Assembly: GCA_023213395.1 (NCBI GenBank)
Contig: CM041465.1
Span: forward strand, 191,463,741-191,527,740
Reading direction: 5' to 3'
DNA: 64,000 nucleotides
Source of the DNA: Cycas panzhihuaensis
Lineage: Eukaryota; Cycadophyta
The translations under genes and the position numbers were made by a program. Positions 1 to 13,256 of this stretch are shown here, in pieces. The first letter of the stretch is position 1. The number at the start of each line of letters is the position of its first letter. The notes below the pieces were generated by a model. It worked only from the letters and a program-made list of their open reading frames with translations. It did no database searches and was not told the origin of the DNA.

Positions 1-168
1 AGATTTAGGCAAGGTGGATTAGGCACTCATCTACACATACTCTTATCACCTCATTGCATATCATGAAATAACTTTACATCCCTTTCATAAGCTTTTCACT
101 TATTTGGCAATCAACTTGATTTCTTTCTTTGCATTTGCAAGAACAAAGAGAATGAGGTTACATCTAGC

Positions 169-169
<1 letters not shown>

Positions 170-221
<52 letters not shown>
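170..221. repeat. (GA)n microsatellite
   Basis: An almost uninterrupted GA dinucleotide run of about 50 bases, with one AAAGA interruption at its right end. Bases 1-169 to its left hold nothing I recognise. Confidence 0.97.
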
Positions 222-880
222 TGCATTGTCTTCTTTCTTTTAAAAGTCATTTCTTTTAAACACAAGCACTGCATTTCCACCTTATATCTCTATATTACAC
301 AACAAAATAATGACAAACACAGGACAACCTCCTTTTTCAACCCATCATACCTAGAACCCCCTTAGGTTTGGAACCCCTTGAGAACACCTCCTCTCAAGAT
401 TATTTTCCCTTTCTTTCTTCGTTTTCCTAAGTTAGACCTCCTAGGTTTAGTCCTTGGGTCGATGCTTAGTGTGTGAAACCAGTCACTCTCTTGTCTACTC
501 GTGTTGCAAGCCGCCTTAGGCTTATACGTGGGTTTCTCTCCTTCCTTGCTAAGGATCACTCCCTTTGTCATCCCTTCACGCGAGGAGCTATTCCCTTACT
601 TCCTTCCTCCCTCCTTCAGCCATTCAAGGGTGGGAGGGCCCCCATTGAGGTTACTTAGGAACCCGAGGAGATCCCTCTTACACCCGTCACTCCAAAATTG
701 AGGAGGAGTTACCCTAAAGGAGTTTGTGTGCCATTTGCAGGTCCTCAAACCTGCGTTCTAACACATAGATGCCCTTTGTGGGTGATCTCTTTCCCTTACT
801 ATCGTAGGTCCATAGCCACCATAACCGTTAGTCATTTTGGCTTGATCTCATTTAAGTATAGTGACCCCCCCAGAGGTGCG
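222..880. other. Unrecognised pyrimidine-rich stretch
   Basis: This stretch is less AT-rich than its surroundings and rich in CT on the plus strand. Short open frames exist on both strands (for example plus 473-658 and 698-988). None shows a domain, a conserved motif or a plausible start context. It borders the broken end of copia remnant J, so it could be the sequence J was truncated against, or an unrelated repeat. I assign no function. Confidence 0.4.
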
Positions 881-899
881 ACTCCAGATACCTATCATA

Positions 900-1860
900 A
901 TAAAGCTCTACCTTCATTCTTTGTTTACAAATTTCATGGGATAAAAGCAAATTTAATTATATCTTGGGTACATAATAGACCCCTGTAAACTTACCACCTG
1001 CTAAGGAAACTTTGCCAACACCTTCCACTAGTAACACACAAGCATCTCCAAGGATGATCTTCGTACCACTATGATTTTCACTCCATGTATCAAAGTTTTG
1101 TTTTTACAAAGAGATATGCTTCTATGCTTAAGAGTCCAAAATTTAATAGTCTCTCCGACTTAACTCCACTAGCAAGGCTGACACTTTGACACTATGTACT
1201 GTAATGCTCTTCCTTTTATTGTCCTAGCTAACTTTGTGTTAGTCCTATCTCTTGAACCAATAATTCTTTTCTATGTGGCCTTCCTTCTTGTAATAGTTAA
1301 ATTTATCATTGAATTTCTTCTTTTCTTGAGAGTCTTCCCCAAATATTTGTATGAACTTCTCCTATAGAATGGCCTCTCTCCTCTACATCTTTATGGCTGG
1401 CTTGACTCAACTTGGAACCTCTAGGCATCCCATGATGTTTTAACTTGGCATTCACTATTAGAATATGATTATTTATGCTATCAAATGTCTCTACCTCCAT
1501 TACCTTATCTCTACCATAAATGGTCTAAAAGGTGGTAAAAGTAACTAGCAACTTTAACATAATTATCATAAACAAAAGTATATCATTGATCAAATTTGGC
1601 TTTAACTCTTCTAGCTTATTCCTCAAGTTAGTGATATTATTTAGGGAGGAACTTATGTTGGTCTCATTTAATACTCTAGAATTGAGAAGCTCTTTAACAT
1701 TAAGGCCAGATGTCTATTCATCTCTATTTTCTCAAAAGTCCCATATAATTTTTCTTAGATTTCATCTAATTAACCTAGGTTATAAACCAAAGCCCTCTAG
1801 TCTAGCACTAATGACAATTTCAATAATTTAATAGCCATAAATTACTTCTCCTCAAGTCAC
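900..1860 (-). pseudogene. copia gag-protease remnant (J)
   Basis: On the minus strand a gag-like segment ends in the motif TIYGRDK (about 1515), typical of the end of the copia gag central domain. A decayed CCHC knuckle follows, recognisable as KKEGHIEKN with its cysteines lost (about 1270). Then comes a stretch reading ILGDACVLLVEGVGKV and VYYVPK (about 960-1070), the pattern that follows the aspartic protease active site in copia polyproteins. The DSG active site itself is not convincingly readable. Several stops and frame changes are present. Gag would package element RNA and the protease would mature the polyprotein, but this copy cannot do either. Confidence 0.6.
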
Positions 1861-3348
1861 ACACATTCTTTATGGTTAAGTAGATTACATCCACTTTTGT
1901 CTTAGTAATTACCTAAAGTTGATTCATCAGTAATATTAACTCTATATTGGCCTTCCATTTGTTAAAATTGTATCACTAAAGATAGCTTTGGGCATCAAAT
2001 ATTCCATCTCAAGAAATAAACTTTAACACACAAGTTAATATCACTAGACCAGTAAACTTATAGTATTTTAGACTAGTAAACTTATAGTCTTCTAAACAAA
2101 ACGTACGCCATTGTAATCACCTCCTTCTTAGGCACATTCATTGGGGAATGTAGAACAATGACTATACACATTAGAGTGGCTTACCAATTGTTCACCCCTC
2201 ACTAACAAGCTCCAAAAACATCCTCAAAAATCTCAAGAAAGGCTTAGAAAAGACTTGCGATGCTAAAAAATAAAGGAATCTCAACACAATATAGGGTGTA
2301 CAATCTTCTAAGTTAGATCCACACAACAAATAACTCAAAAAATGATTATATATCTCTCCAAAATGCTTCACAATACTTAAAAAATAAAATATATTAAATA
2401 TCAATGCTTCAAAGGCCTTTTTCTAAAGTCACTTTATAATGAGAATATACCAAAAGGCATATTCTTAAAAATATGATTTTTGTATATGTTTATTCGCCCA
2501 CAGCTCAACACGTGATTAAATCACAAAGTACATGATTAATTTAATTTACTAAGGTTCTAAACTTAGTAAAAATAATCCAAAATGTGTTGATTAAAATCTC
2601 TAAGTATCAATAGTAAAAATATATAAGAGGTAATTACTACAAATTCTCATAGGTCATCTATGCCTTAATACAAATTAAAGCCAACTTACGACTATTTGTA
2701 GTTGGTAAGTATGCTAATACATAGCCCAACTAGAACTAAAATGGTTGCTCTAAGCTTTAGTCACTTTCATAGATGTGAGTGAAGGGTCAGACATTTAAGC
2801 AATGATGCCATAACTTAACAAAAAGCCAAAACTCATTAAATGGTCACTGCTACAACTACATACACTATCCAACACCCATATTAAGAGTAAAAAATACCAA
2901 CGAAAGGCCCTAATCTCACTCTCAAATGAGAAATACATTGTTTAATATTAAAAGGATATTTATACATTGAATTTTATGGTGTTATATTAAGACTTATTGA
3001 CTTGTATATAGTCATGGTTGTCCTCACCACTTCTAAATCACCATTAAAACATGCTCCCCTGGCTTTAATCACTACTACAAATCACCAACTGATTTTAGAT
3101 GACCCCTAACAAGTTAACTCACACCACAAATGTGGCTTGAACGTTTGAATTTTGACTCCAAATGCACCTTTACTTTGTTGATAGGTGAATTTTATCTTTC
3201 CCAACCACCACTAATCACTATGACTGCTCCTACAAGTCATTAGAGTAGATGGATTCTCAAGAAACTTCTTGGGTTTGATGGAATCACCCAGCAACCAATG
3301 ATCTCACTGCTCTACCCAACTTTTGACTTCAATTGTGTAGGATCCTAT

Positions 3349-3361
3349 GGCTTTGATACCA
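3349..3361 (-). other. Primer-binding site of J
   Basis: On the minus strand this reads TGGTATCAAAGCC, a one-mismatch form of the plant initiator-tRNA-Met primer-binding site, directly beside the LTR that starts at 3362. Confidence 0.75.
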
Positions 3362-3800
3362 TGTTAAGGAACACGAATGCATACATACATGTTTATATTC
3401 TACTTCTTTTACCATACATAATAAGCAAATAAGATATACATAGAATATAGATGCACAATACACAAAATTTATATAGGAAGACCTTTTGAGAAAAACCCCA
3501 CCACAAAGATCAATAGATTACATTGATTACCACTTACTTGATGTTAATATATAAGGGATTTAGGATTTTATATCCTTCCAAGAGGTGGCAATTGATAAGG
3601 GTTGTGACCCTCTACATATCTCGCACCATTTCATTAATCACAATTAAGTTAAACCACCATATTAATATTAACTAATGGCTTCATAAACAACTATCACATT
3701 AATAGGCCTCAGAAATATATTCCACTACCATATCAACTACATTGAACCATTGGTATATTAATAGACTATATATAATACCAATCCACCATTATTTAGCTCT
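3362..3800 (-). repeat. 5' LTR of element J (right edge uncertain)
   Basis: It begins TGTTAAGGAACACG immediately after the primer-binding site complement, as expected for a minus-strand copia 5' LTR. The partner LTR is absent, so its length cannot be measured. AT-rich unique-looking sequence continues to about 3800 and the true edge could lie on either side of that. Confidence 0.5.
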
Positions 3801-4049
3801 AAAATCTTTTGTCAAGATTAACAAGGAATGTGATGCACCAGGTAATCTATCTATTCATTAATTGGTAGTTCTTCAAGTGGGATCGATAAGTGGATGCCCT
3901 TATAACTGTAGATGTTAATGACAAAAGATAAAAATATATATATATGTCAAAACATTTTAAAGGAACATTGGCATATTGCCATATAAATATTAATATTTTC
4001 TCTTATAAGGAATAGTCACCTATTAAGACATCATTGCAAATAATTAGTC

Positions 4050-4200
<151 letters not shown>

Positions 4201-4421
4201 GTTGCTAACCTTTGCAATTCAACATAAAAAATGAACCATATACCTTGACATGTGGGTTAAAAACAATACATAGAAATATATATTGATTGGTGTATCATAA
4301 AAAAATATTGATACAAGAAAAAATATATAGACTAACTCATTGAGCAACTTGTGAACTAAACATTGGAGTTTATTCTAGTTTTATAAAACATAATATAATA
4401 TAATATATGTAGAAACAAAGA

Positions 4422-5311
4422 ATGGAAAACAAGGAAGATTCTAATAGAAACATTAATGCTTGTCTCGATGCCATTATACAATGGATAAAACAAATAAAGA
4501 ACATCCTTGAAAAGCTTATATTAAAACAAGACAAGTGTAAACCAAAAGCTCCTAAATCACATAACAACCATGACAACAATAAAGACTGAGCTAATTTCTT
4601 ACTTTCACAAACTTTTGATGAGGATATTGAGGACCTTACTTCACCTATATCTCTACTAAATAATAGTATGACCCCCTTAGAACTAGAAGTCTAGAGGGAA
4701 TATGATGTGCTACTTAAGGTGCAAGATGAATCATTGGATGATAAGATGGAGCCTCTTCTTATTGAAAGTGAAATTTTGGATCACAATGTGAATCTTCTCT
4801 TTATGAAATCCACAATTTTAGCATGCTTGAGCATAACACTCATAAACTTGGTATGCTTGTGAATCCTTAAGATCATTCTATACAACATGAAAATAATACA
4901 TTAATTTACCATAAGGAGAGGTCCCCATTATATACTTTACAAGAGTATTTGGATCCCCACTTTTATGAATTTATAACTTATTATATTATGGGACAATGCC
5001 TTTTTGATATAGAAAATCAACCCATGAGATCATACCTTCTTGACTCATTAAATCAATTAGCAGAAATCATACATAACCTACGCTATTTCTTACCAGTAAA
5101 TTATGTAATAACATCTTTCATATATCAACATAAGGATAAAAGGACCACTTTGGACATCTTAGTAGTAACAAGAGGTGGCGATAAGAAGCTTTTGAAGACT
5201 TCCCATGCTTTAAGGGTAAAGCATTTTGAAAGGGGAGGGACTTGTTGCAAGCCTTGCAACCAATTAACCAATATTAACATGCTAGTTATCAATAGTCATG
5301 ACTTCTCATAA
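4422..5311 (+). pseudogene. Unrecognised coding remnant, possibly the 3' ORF of an LTR element
   Basis: One frame from the ATG at 4422 reads a charged, lysine- and asparagine-rich protein to about 4863, broken by stops including TAG at 4693-4695. An open frame then runs 4949-5311 (120 codons). It ends LRVKHFERGGTCC, and its DNA carries a purine-rich tract, GAAAGGGGAGGGA (5228-5240), followed by TGTTGC. That is the layout of a polypurine tract beside a 3' LTR. A similar ending (LRVEYFKVRG plus a purine tract) occurs at about 30235-30265. I do not recognise the protein. A Ty3/gypsy extra ORF is one possibility, as is chance. Confidence 0.3.
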
Positions 5312-7527
5312 AGGATACCTCATTTGTAAAGTACAACTATGAAATTATGTAAAGATATTATATTTAATTCAATTCAATAAAATGTATATTTATGACAAAA
5401 ATGTTTATTAAACTTACCTTTTAATTTTGGTAGTGGATGCCATATCCACTATAACTTCCCTATTATTTTATTTCTATATTAGCACTAACCACTAATTTTA
5501 TCATTCTTAATCAATAATATTAACCTATTGTATTAACTATGTTATACTATCCCTAGGTTATAGAGATCATAACAATTGTAAATCCTCCTGATTTAACCTT
5601 TAATCAATCTTAATCAAGGTCATGGATCATGACAATTTAACTTATATATTTTCCTATTAGTTTAGCGATCTAAAATCCCAACAAATTTGCTTTAAAGTTA
5701 AAAAGCATAATTCTTAGAAAAATTTATATCAAAATAACTTGCCAAAGTTATTATTTGCTTATCATTAATCCCATTAATTCCTCTATACTTGAAAGCAATG
5801 TTGACCATTACATGTGTTTTTTGAATAAATCACCCATCAAAAGAGAAGATTTAGTTTGAACTATATGTGATATGTGTTAAATCAATTCTATCTTCATGTG
5901 GTAATAGTCATCATAAATTAACAAACCTTTGTCTTCTAAGCAAAGGCAATGGCTTTATGATGTCATAATCATACTAAGAGTTATGTTGTAGCTTACTTAT
6001 AAGTGATGAGCATAAAATGAAGGTCTTATTTAAAATTATGCATATTACTTAATTAAAAAAAAATGCCTTAAGAAATATTAAGAATAAATTAATAATGCAT
6101 CACTTAAATAAATGTAGTACTAACTATGATGTTATTAGAATAAACATAATGATATATTATGTCTCTTATATGTTATGGTTGACTATGCTAAATTGTTATA
6201 GCTAAATTGGAGATCTACCTAAAATAATCAAGGAAGGGTTATCAACATTCACTTTATTATCATATTGATGATCATTATAAAAAAATTTCAATTAATAAGG
6301 TCTTAAATACCCATGGCATTACTATGAATTAAAATAAGGAGAGTGCATAGTCTATGGTCTTGAAACTTTATTATCAAAAGTTATATGAGACTTAAAAGGA
6401 GGCAAGCTTTAAGATCCTTTACTTTAGAGAAATTATTAAAAAGGCATATGAAGTAGGCCATTTTATTTACTTAACATTGGCTTTTAAATCAACCATTTCT
6501 CATTGATAGAGGTGCTTAATGGTTCCTTTTTGGTAGCCTTGTTACTTCTACTTATGAATGTCATTGGAATCATTCCTACTTTAAAATGAAGGTCATAATA
6601 GTTAATAAAAAGGGTGAATTAGATTGTAGTAGAAGCTCTTATACCAATTATATAAAATTCCATAAGAGGCATTTATGAGTTTTATTCTAATTAAGAAAGT
6701 ACTAGCTCTAAAAAATAATAGTTGATAAACCTAAAAAGAGTGGCAAGCAACTCATACATGTAATATTATAATATAAATTCATTTAGAAAGGACACAAGCT
6801 TATCAAAGATATCACAAAGCCATTACATGATGCTTATGAAATGAGGAAGGTAAAATGGAGGCTTAGTGAGGGTTAGAGCTCCTTAAAAGGCATAAAACTA
6901 TTAATACTTAAGTGAAGTTAACCCTAATGGGATAAAAAAGAGGTGGAGTTTGCCCTAAACTAGGTTCATCATATATTTGATGCTCATTCCATGCAATGGA
7001 CTTAGAGGATTACAGTTCATACATGTACATATATATATATATATATAAACTAGGCCATACTTAATATTTAACATCTATATTACATAAGACTTTTAAGGAA
7101 CTTATTGAGAAATAAGGGATTAGCAAATGAAAGCTATTAACAAGCAATAGTCCACAAGAATATAACTTAACTAGGGTAGTAAATTTAGCCATTAAAACCA
7201 TAGTTTAAAGGTGAAGCACAATTAGGTATGATAATAAGAAGGGTGTGCTATAAGTTTATCTTCTCATATATTAACTTTTTGTTGATATAATTATTTGATA
7301 CTTTGTAGATTTTTTAAATCTATTGATTTATGCATGCATAATGTTTCTCCTATTGATATAATACAAGGACAACTAACTAGTTTTTAGTAATGATTATTAT
7401 GCAAATATATTAAAAGTGTTAATCCAGTTTAAAATAATGTTCCTTATGTAATAAATAATGTTAATCATTTAGTACACTACAGTTGAGGTTGAAAAAGGGA
7501 AGAATATGCACAATTTAAAGTTGTCTT
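5312..7527. other. AT-rich stretch without recognisable genes
   Basis: No long open frame, LTR boundary or known motif could be seen. A short TA run lies at 7020-7047. If the purine tract at 5228-5240 is a real polypurine tract, part of this stretch would be a decayed LTR, but no second copy of it is present to prove that. Confidence 0.5.
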
Positions 7528-8380
7528 TTGATGGTTATAAAAATAAAGACATATGGACAATCAAAGGGATTAACTAATGACGTGCTCTTATGGCTTAGGA
7601 TGATGCAAGAAGTGATGAGTAATGCCACATGCCACTTAGTGAAAGATGCAGTGCCTCTTCATGTTATTACTATGTTAAGACATGCAATTTCCTTAGTGGA
7701 CAAGCATTTCACTTATACAAATGTGTGAGGGTAAGTAGTACCCTTTTGTCAATGGTAATGCTATGAGAACTTTGTGCACAAAGGTGAAAGCATGACATGG
7801 AATTATTTGTAGCATGGGTGAACTAGTGGCATAAAAATTAGGGTTCATAAGGCCCTTCAATTTGTTTGCAACCAAACTTAGTATTTGCTAACACTAGTGC
7901 ACTCAATGGGGGATATGGATATAATGAAACACGTTATAGACTTATGCCACTGTTAGAGCTTAAAAGGTGTATTCTATGAAGGCTTACATACTAGTTCTAC
8001 GTCCCATTATAAAATAACCATAGTTTGAATTATATAATCCATACCTTAAAAATAGTGACTTAGTTATTAATATGATTATAGGCATTGGTATGAGGGATCT
8101 AAGGAAGGATTGGAGAGCAAATAATAATCTAATAAGATAGAGGTTTGAGTTATTACTATCATATTTATAAACAATGATTGAAACTCTACAAGAGATGAGT
8201 TCAAATGAAAAATTATTGGCCCATAACCAAGAGTTTTGATTAACCACCATGGAGTGACAATTTAAGAGGTTAGAAGAAGAAAGGCAATATAAGAGAAATT
8301 TTATTCATCTAAAGTATTATTTAAAGTATATAATATTATAAGACATAAATAGTAATAAGGAAGAAGAAAATGCCCCAAAA
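7528..8380 (+). pseudogene. Unrecognised coding-like remnant
   Basis: A 66-codon frame (7528-7728) is followed, after several stops, by a segment from ATG 8174 that reads glutamate-, glutamine- and lysine-rich sequence with heptad-like spacing (ETLQEMSSNEKLL, then FKRLEEERQYKRN) interrupted by TGA and TAG-type stops. This could be the coiled-coil end of a decayed gag, but no zinc knuckle or other family motif confirms it. Low confidence that it was ever a gene. Confidence 0.2.
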
Positions 8381-8565
8381 ATAATGCCCAATCTTACTAA
8401 TAAGGTAAAAAATTCTTATGAAGAGAGAGACTCCTCCTCCGCTCTACCCATTGCCTCTTTCTTAGGCAAGATTCCCTTAGGGTTCCCATCTTGGCAATAG
8501 GAAGATAAGGAGTGAATAGGTGAATGTTTGAAGGTTCAAAGGGGGTTATATGATAACCTAAAGTC

Positions 8566-9067
8566 TGTTAGAATTTAGAATTTAAGTTCGACATCATGTT
8601 GTGATGTAGTAAGTATGCGTAACAAAAATATATCAAATATATATAATCAATAAATTATCTTATGAGAAATATACACATAAAAGAATAAATATAAATATAA
8701 AATAATGAAATAAGTCAAATATGCAATAAACATTTATCACAAGAGAAACAACATATTTATGTGAAAAACTCATTGTAGAAAAAACTATGAGAAAAGGTTA
8801 GAATTAAGAGTTCCTCTTTGATATTAGAATGAATACATCTCTTCATCAAAGACCTTTCTCAAGTTCTCAAGTGGTGCGTGTACAAATTTATATCAATAGT
8901 CACCTTATGAATAGCTTATAATTTCTCTAGAGTCTATATATCATCCAATAGTATATGTACATGGATAAGTATATATACATCTCTTAATGTAACTGGTGAG
9001 TGGGGCTATGTGTGGGTATTCACAACATTAACATTAAATATTATATATATGAATAATCATTCTAATA
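8566..9067 (-). repeat. 3' LTR of element C
   Basis: It starts TGTTAGAATTT and ends CATTCTAATA just before the reverse polypurine tract (9068-9075). It matches 38106-38586 along its length with many differences. Shared blocks include an AGCATATTTAT/AACATATTTAT-type segment, the CACCTYATGAATAG segment and the final CATTCTAATA/CATATTCCAACA edge. The original terminal CA has decayed to TA. Confidence 0.75.
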
Positions 9068-9120
9068 TTCCCCTTAATGTTTAATATCTTCAAATTTACT
9101 ATATTCATCTCTTTAGTCTT

Positions 9121-9620
9121 TATTAGGTATGTTGAACACTTTGCAAGTGTTACATGGGTATAGGCGCTACACTTGAGACCCTTTGTCGGGTCTGGAGGCA
9201 TGTTGTAGGGCCTCCAACTGGGGGGTTTGGGGGGCTAGCGGTCCCCTATGTAGAGGTTAAAGGGTAGGAGTCCCTAAATTTTTTTTTTGGGTATCTTATG
9301 GGGGTCTTTATCAGCTCATGGTTTATGCCCATTATATTGTAAACCCGTAAGGCGATATCTTGTAATGTTGTGTCTATATATTCTTATATAATAACACATA
9401 TAACATAATTGTGGATAAGTCTTTGATCAGACAAAGAGAAGAGTTAGGATTTATTAATCTCTATAATTCTTTAATATTGCTTAGATTAATAAAAGGTCTA
9501 TGCTTAGACTTGAATCTCCTAGTGTTATTTATTGAGTGCTTGACTTGTTTATGCTATTTATTCTTTGAATGGTTTAAAGTTCTGTTATCACATTACTTCT
9601 ACGGTTATATTTTCTCTTCA
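9121..9620 (+). repeat. 5' LTR of element A
   Basis: It aligns end to end with 21329-21828. The first two bases read TA instead of the TG kept in the 3' copy, a G-to-A change. It ends TTCTCTTCA, two bases before the primer-binding site. Divergence from the 3' copy is high, by eye well over 13 percent, and is concentrated in the G-rich first 170 bases. Confidence 0.95.
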
Positions 9621-9622
9621 TT

Positions 9623-9636
9623 TGGTATCAAAGCTA
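9623..9636 (+). other. Primer-binding site of A
   Basis: It reads TGGTATCAAAGCTA, matching the initiator-tRNA-Met type site with one change, two bases after the LTR. Confidence 0.85.
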
Positions 9637-9706
9637 AGGGTTTTACTTCTGTGGGAAGCCATTTGGTAAGCAGGAGCCTTGTTTGGTGAACTTAAGTGCA
9701 AAAATC

Positions 9707-10510
9707 ATGGCAAGCACTACAAAGATGGAGATTGAAAAGTTCAATGACCAGAACTTTAAGTTGTGGAAGCTAAAGATGGAAGATATTCTCATCGAGAAGG
9801 ATCAGTAGATCACTATAGTAAGAACAAAGCCTATGATTATGGGTGATGAAGACTAGAAGAAGCTTGATTAAAAGGCAATCCGTTCGATAAGGTTATACCT
9901 TGAAGACATGGTGTTGTTAAATGTTGCTATAGAGTTTACGACTAAAGATCTATAGAGAAAGTTAGAGGCTTTATATTAGACTAAGCCCTTGGTTAATAAG
10001 TCATTTCTTCAAAAAAAGATATATTCACTCAAGATGTAGTTGTAGATCATCTCATTAATACTGTGGTGAGCCATCTTATTTCAGTTGGGGTAACAATGTC
10101 TAAAGAAGATAGATGTATTACTCTATTATGTTCACGTCCTAATTCTTGGGATAATCTTGTAATGATGATTAGTAGCATGGCTGTTCCTACCCTAAAATTT
10201 GATGATGTTGTTACTGCTCTATTGTTAGAAGATATAAGGCAAAAATCTTCTGAGGATTATTCAAAAGAAAAATTAGCGGTGAGAGTTCGAATGTTGGATC
10301 GCGACCAACAAAGGCCTCAGAATAGATGGCCAAAATCTAAAGGAAAATCTAAATCTCTAGGTAGAGGCCCCTTGGTATGCTAGAGATGTGGGAAGGTTGG
10401 CTATATGAAGAGGCAGTGTTGAGTCAAGGTTGACAAGGGAAAGTCACCTAAAGCTACTTCTTCTATGGTAGAAAAAGCCTCCGATGAAGCTAATGGCAAT
10501 GTTTATTTGG
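9707..10510 (+). pseudogene. gag: Element A gag
   Basis: The start ATG at 9707 opens MASTTKMEIEKFNDQNFKLW, the conserved N-terminus of copia gag with its F-x-L-W core. In-frame stops follow at once (for example TAG after the DQ at about 9806), and a frame change lies near 10010. The second half is open from 10063 to 10380 and ends in a basic segment before a CCHC knuckle at 10378-10419. That knuckle has lost its histidine (C-x2-C-x4-Y-x4-C) and gained a TAG. Gag would form the virus-like particle. This copy cannot be translated through. Confidence 0.9.
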
Positions 10511-11835
10511 CAACCTCAGGTAAGTTGTCAAATGTGGAGTCTTAGTTAATTGAGTCTGGCGCTTTACTTCATGTTACTCCCCATAGAGAGTGGTTTTGTG
10601 AATATACAAGTATTGATAGAGGTAAAGTATTTCTTGGGGATCATTACCCATATAAAATTATAGGTCGTGGAAGGGTGAAGGTTCAATTTGGGGATGGAAG
10701 GGTTAAAACTATCCTTGATGTGAGTTATATTCCTGGTTTGGCTATGAGTCTATTATCTATCAGTCAATTGGACGATGTAGGAATGAAAGTGATTTTTAAT
10801 AAAAATAGTTACAGAGTAGTTCGAGGAGCATTGGTGTTAACAAGAGGGGTTTGATTTAGAATACTATATAAGCTTGATGCAAGTATGATGTGTGATGGCA
10901 GTTACAGTCTAGTTATTACAGAAAATAGCAATAATGAAGGCATGAGTCAAATATCACTTGCTAGTAAAACTATGATGTGGCCTCAAAGACTGGGCCATAT
11001 TAGAGAGAAAAGCCTCCATGATTTATTCTCCAAAGATATGGCAAAAGACATTTCTAGAATTAATGGCTCTTTTGATTTTGATTTATGTGAGCATTGTATG
11101 TATGGCAAACAATATCAAGTTAGTTTTCCTTCAGGCTCAAAGAGAGCAAAGGGTATTCTACAATTGGTATATAGTGATGTTTTTGGACCTATTAATGTAT
11201 CCTCATTAGGTGGGTTTAAATACTTTATCTCATTTATAGATGACTTCTAGAGAAAGACATGGTTGTACTTTCTCAAGTAGAAATCTAAAGTCTTTAGTAA
11301 ATTCGAAGAATTCAAGGTCTTGCTCAAGAATCAGAATGACTGGCAAATTAAGGTACTAAGGACTAATAATGGAGGAGAGTTTTTCTCAAAGGAGTTTGAG
11401 CAGTTCTGTAAGCAGTGTGGGATAACAAGGCAAAAGACAATTCCTTATATGCCATAGTAGAACGGAGTTGTTAAAAGGATGAATAGGACCTTGCTAGAGA
11501 GATCAAGGAGTATGCTTAGTGCTGTTAGATTAGAGAAGAAATTCTAGGTTGAGGTTGTGATGATTGTGAGTTACTTGATAAATAAATCACTAACAACTAC
11601 CTTAGTGTATAAAACACATGAAGAAGTGTGGTTTAGTAAGAAACCGTCTCTTGGTCATCTTAGAGTTTTTGGTTATGAAGCTTTTATGCATGTTCTTAAA
11701 CAAGAGAGGACTAAGCTTGATTTCAAAGTATAAAAGACTATTTTCATTGGCTATGGTGATGGTGTTAAAGGATATAAGTTTTATAACCTTGAAACATAAA
11801 AGGTTATGTATAGTCATGATGTTGTCTTTAGAGAG
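10511..11835 (+). pseudogene. pol: Element A protease and integrase
   Basis: The protease active site is degraded: where D-S-G-A is expected the frame reads ESGALLHVTP (about 10552), so the catalytic aspartate is lost. GAG-pre-integrase follows, with RLGHI and C-x2-C (10885-11110). The integrase core keeps the first aspartate in YSDVFGP (about 11170). The second is asparagine (RTNNGGEF, about 11360), and the third catalytic residue, Glu in the family, is Lys (VVKRMNRT, about 11470). The PQQN codons before it read CCA TAG TAG AAC. About ten stops interrupt the region. Integrase would insert the cDNA into host DNA. Confidence 0.92.
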
Positions 11836-12049
11836 AAGTTCAAGTCTCTAAAGTAGGATAAAGAATCAAAGGAGGAACACTATAAGAAGGTATAATTTGA
11901 GGTAAGGGATGAAGATTCTGCATTAAAATATGGGTCAACTAAAGAGGAAGAACTAATTATAAAGCCATCTCAACCTCAAGAACCCTACATCTTGAGAAGA
12001 TCAATTCATGAGAAAAGATAGCCTGACATGTATATTCCTAAAGACTTTC

Positions 12050-13256
12050 GTCATTAATCTTTTGTTTTATCTACTATAGATGATGATCTAGGTACTATTT
12101 TGGAGGCTTTACAATCAAAAGAGAGTAAACTTTAGATGAAGGCCATGCAAGAAGAAATGATGACCTTAGATAAAAATAACACATGGGCTTTAGTAGATCT
12201 ACCTAAGAAAACTTGTTGATAATAAATGGATCTTTAAGAAGAAGTTTAAAGCAGATGGTACTATAGAAAAGTGTAAAGCTTGCTTGGTAGCAAAGGGCTA
12301 TTCTTAGGTCAAGAGAATAGATTTTGGTGAGGTATTTTCTCCTATTGCAAAAGTTACTTCAATAGATTTTTATTGCCTGTAACAACTGCCTATGACCTTC
12401 AGGTGGATCAAATAGATATGAAGACTATATTTCTTCATGGTAACCTCGAGAAAAAAATTTATATATTATAGCTTGAAAGGTTTGAAGTTGCAAGAAAGGA
12501 GAATATGGTCTGTAGGTTGAAGAAGTCATTATATGGCTTGAAACAGTCACCTAGGATGTGGTATAAGAAGTTTGATTCATATATGTTAGTGGATGGCTTT
12601 TTGTATAATAAAGTAGATCATTGTATTTATTATAAGTAGGTTGGTGATCATTTTGTTACTCTAGCTTTATATGTTGATGACATCCTTTTACTTGGTAACA
12701 ATAAAGAAATAAACCAACTTGTGAAAGGCCAACTGGCATCTCACTTTGAGATGAAGGACCTTGGTATTGCACATTTTATTTTGGGCATTGAGATTAAAAG
12801 GGATAGGAGAGATAAGAAGATTTGGCTTAGCCAAAGATGGTAGATTGAGACAATATTGTAACAGTTCAAGTTGTAGGATAGTAAACTAGTTAATGTTCCT
12901 CTTCTTGTTGGTGAAAAACTATCAGCTGAATAATTCCTAAAGACTTAGTAAGAAGTTGAAGACATAGCATTTGTCCCTTATGCTAGTGTTGTTGGTATCT
13001 TGATGTATGTAATGGTTTAGACTCGACCATACATTACCCATGCAGTGAGAGTAGTTAGCAGGCATATGTCAAACCCAGGCAAGGAGCATTCAGTGGCTAT
13101 GAAAAGGATTTTCAGGTATCTGTAAGGTACATCAAACTATGGAATTTACTATCAAAGAGATCCCACAGAGAGTAGAATAGTGAACCTAAGAGGTTTTATT
13201 AATGTTGATTGGGTTGGTGATCTTGATAGCAGAAGATCTATAAGCAAGTATGTTTT
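12050..13256 (+). pseudogene. pol: Element A reverse transcriptase and RNase H, N-terminal part
   Basis: RT begins around KAMQEEMMTLDKNNTW (about 12138), shifts frame at about 12212 and again near 12370, and regains a readable frame at YGLKQSPRMWYKKF (about 12531). The polymerase motif is intact as YVDDILL (12670-12690). Later landmarks are FEMKDLG and the TRPYITHAV box. Many TAG stops lie between. RNase H starts at RGFINVDWVGDLDSRRS (about 13189) and stops abruptly at 13256, where element B begins. The other half of RNase H lies at 20882-21260. Confidence 0.92.

Larger units (their letters stand above)
860..3800 (-). mobile_element. Truncated Ty1/copia element J (5' part)
   Basis: Reading on the minus strand from the right, there is an LTR (from 3362), a primer-binding site complement (3349-3361), an unrecognised leader and gag start region (about 1900-3348), gag C-terminal traces (about 1500-1860), a degenerate zinc knuckle (about 1280) and a protease-to-GAG-pre-integrase stretch (about 930-1090). 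Similarity fades near 860. Integrase, RT, RNase H and the 3' LTR are missing, so only the 5' half survives. The order gag, knuckle, protease on the same strand as the primer-binding site is what makes the call. The outer ends are approximate. Confidence 0.6.

Noticed and set aside
473-988. Three overlapping plus-strand frames near the left edge
   Set aside because: No domain and mutually overlapping. The adjoining J remnant reads on the opposite strand, and part of the 698-988 frame is antisense to its protease region.
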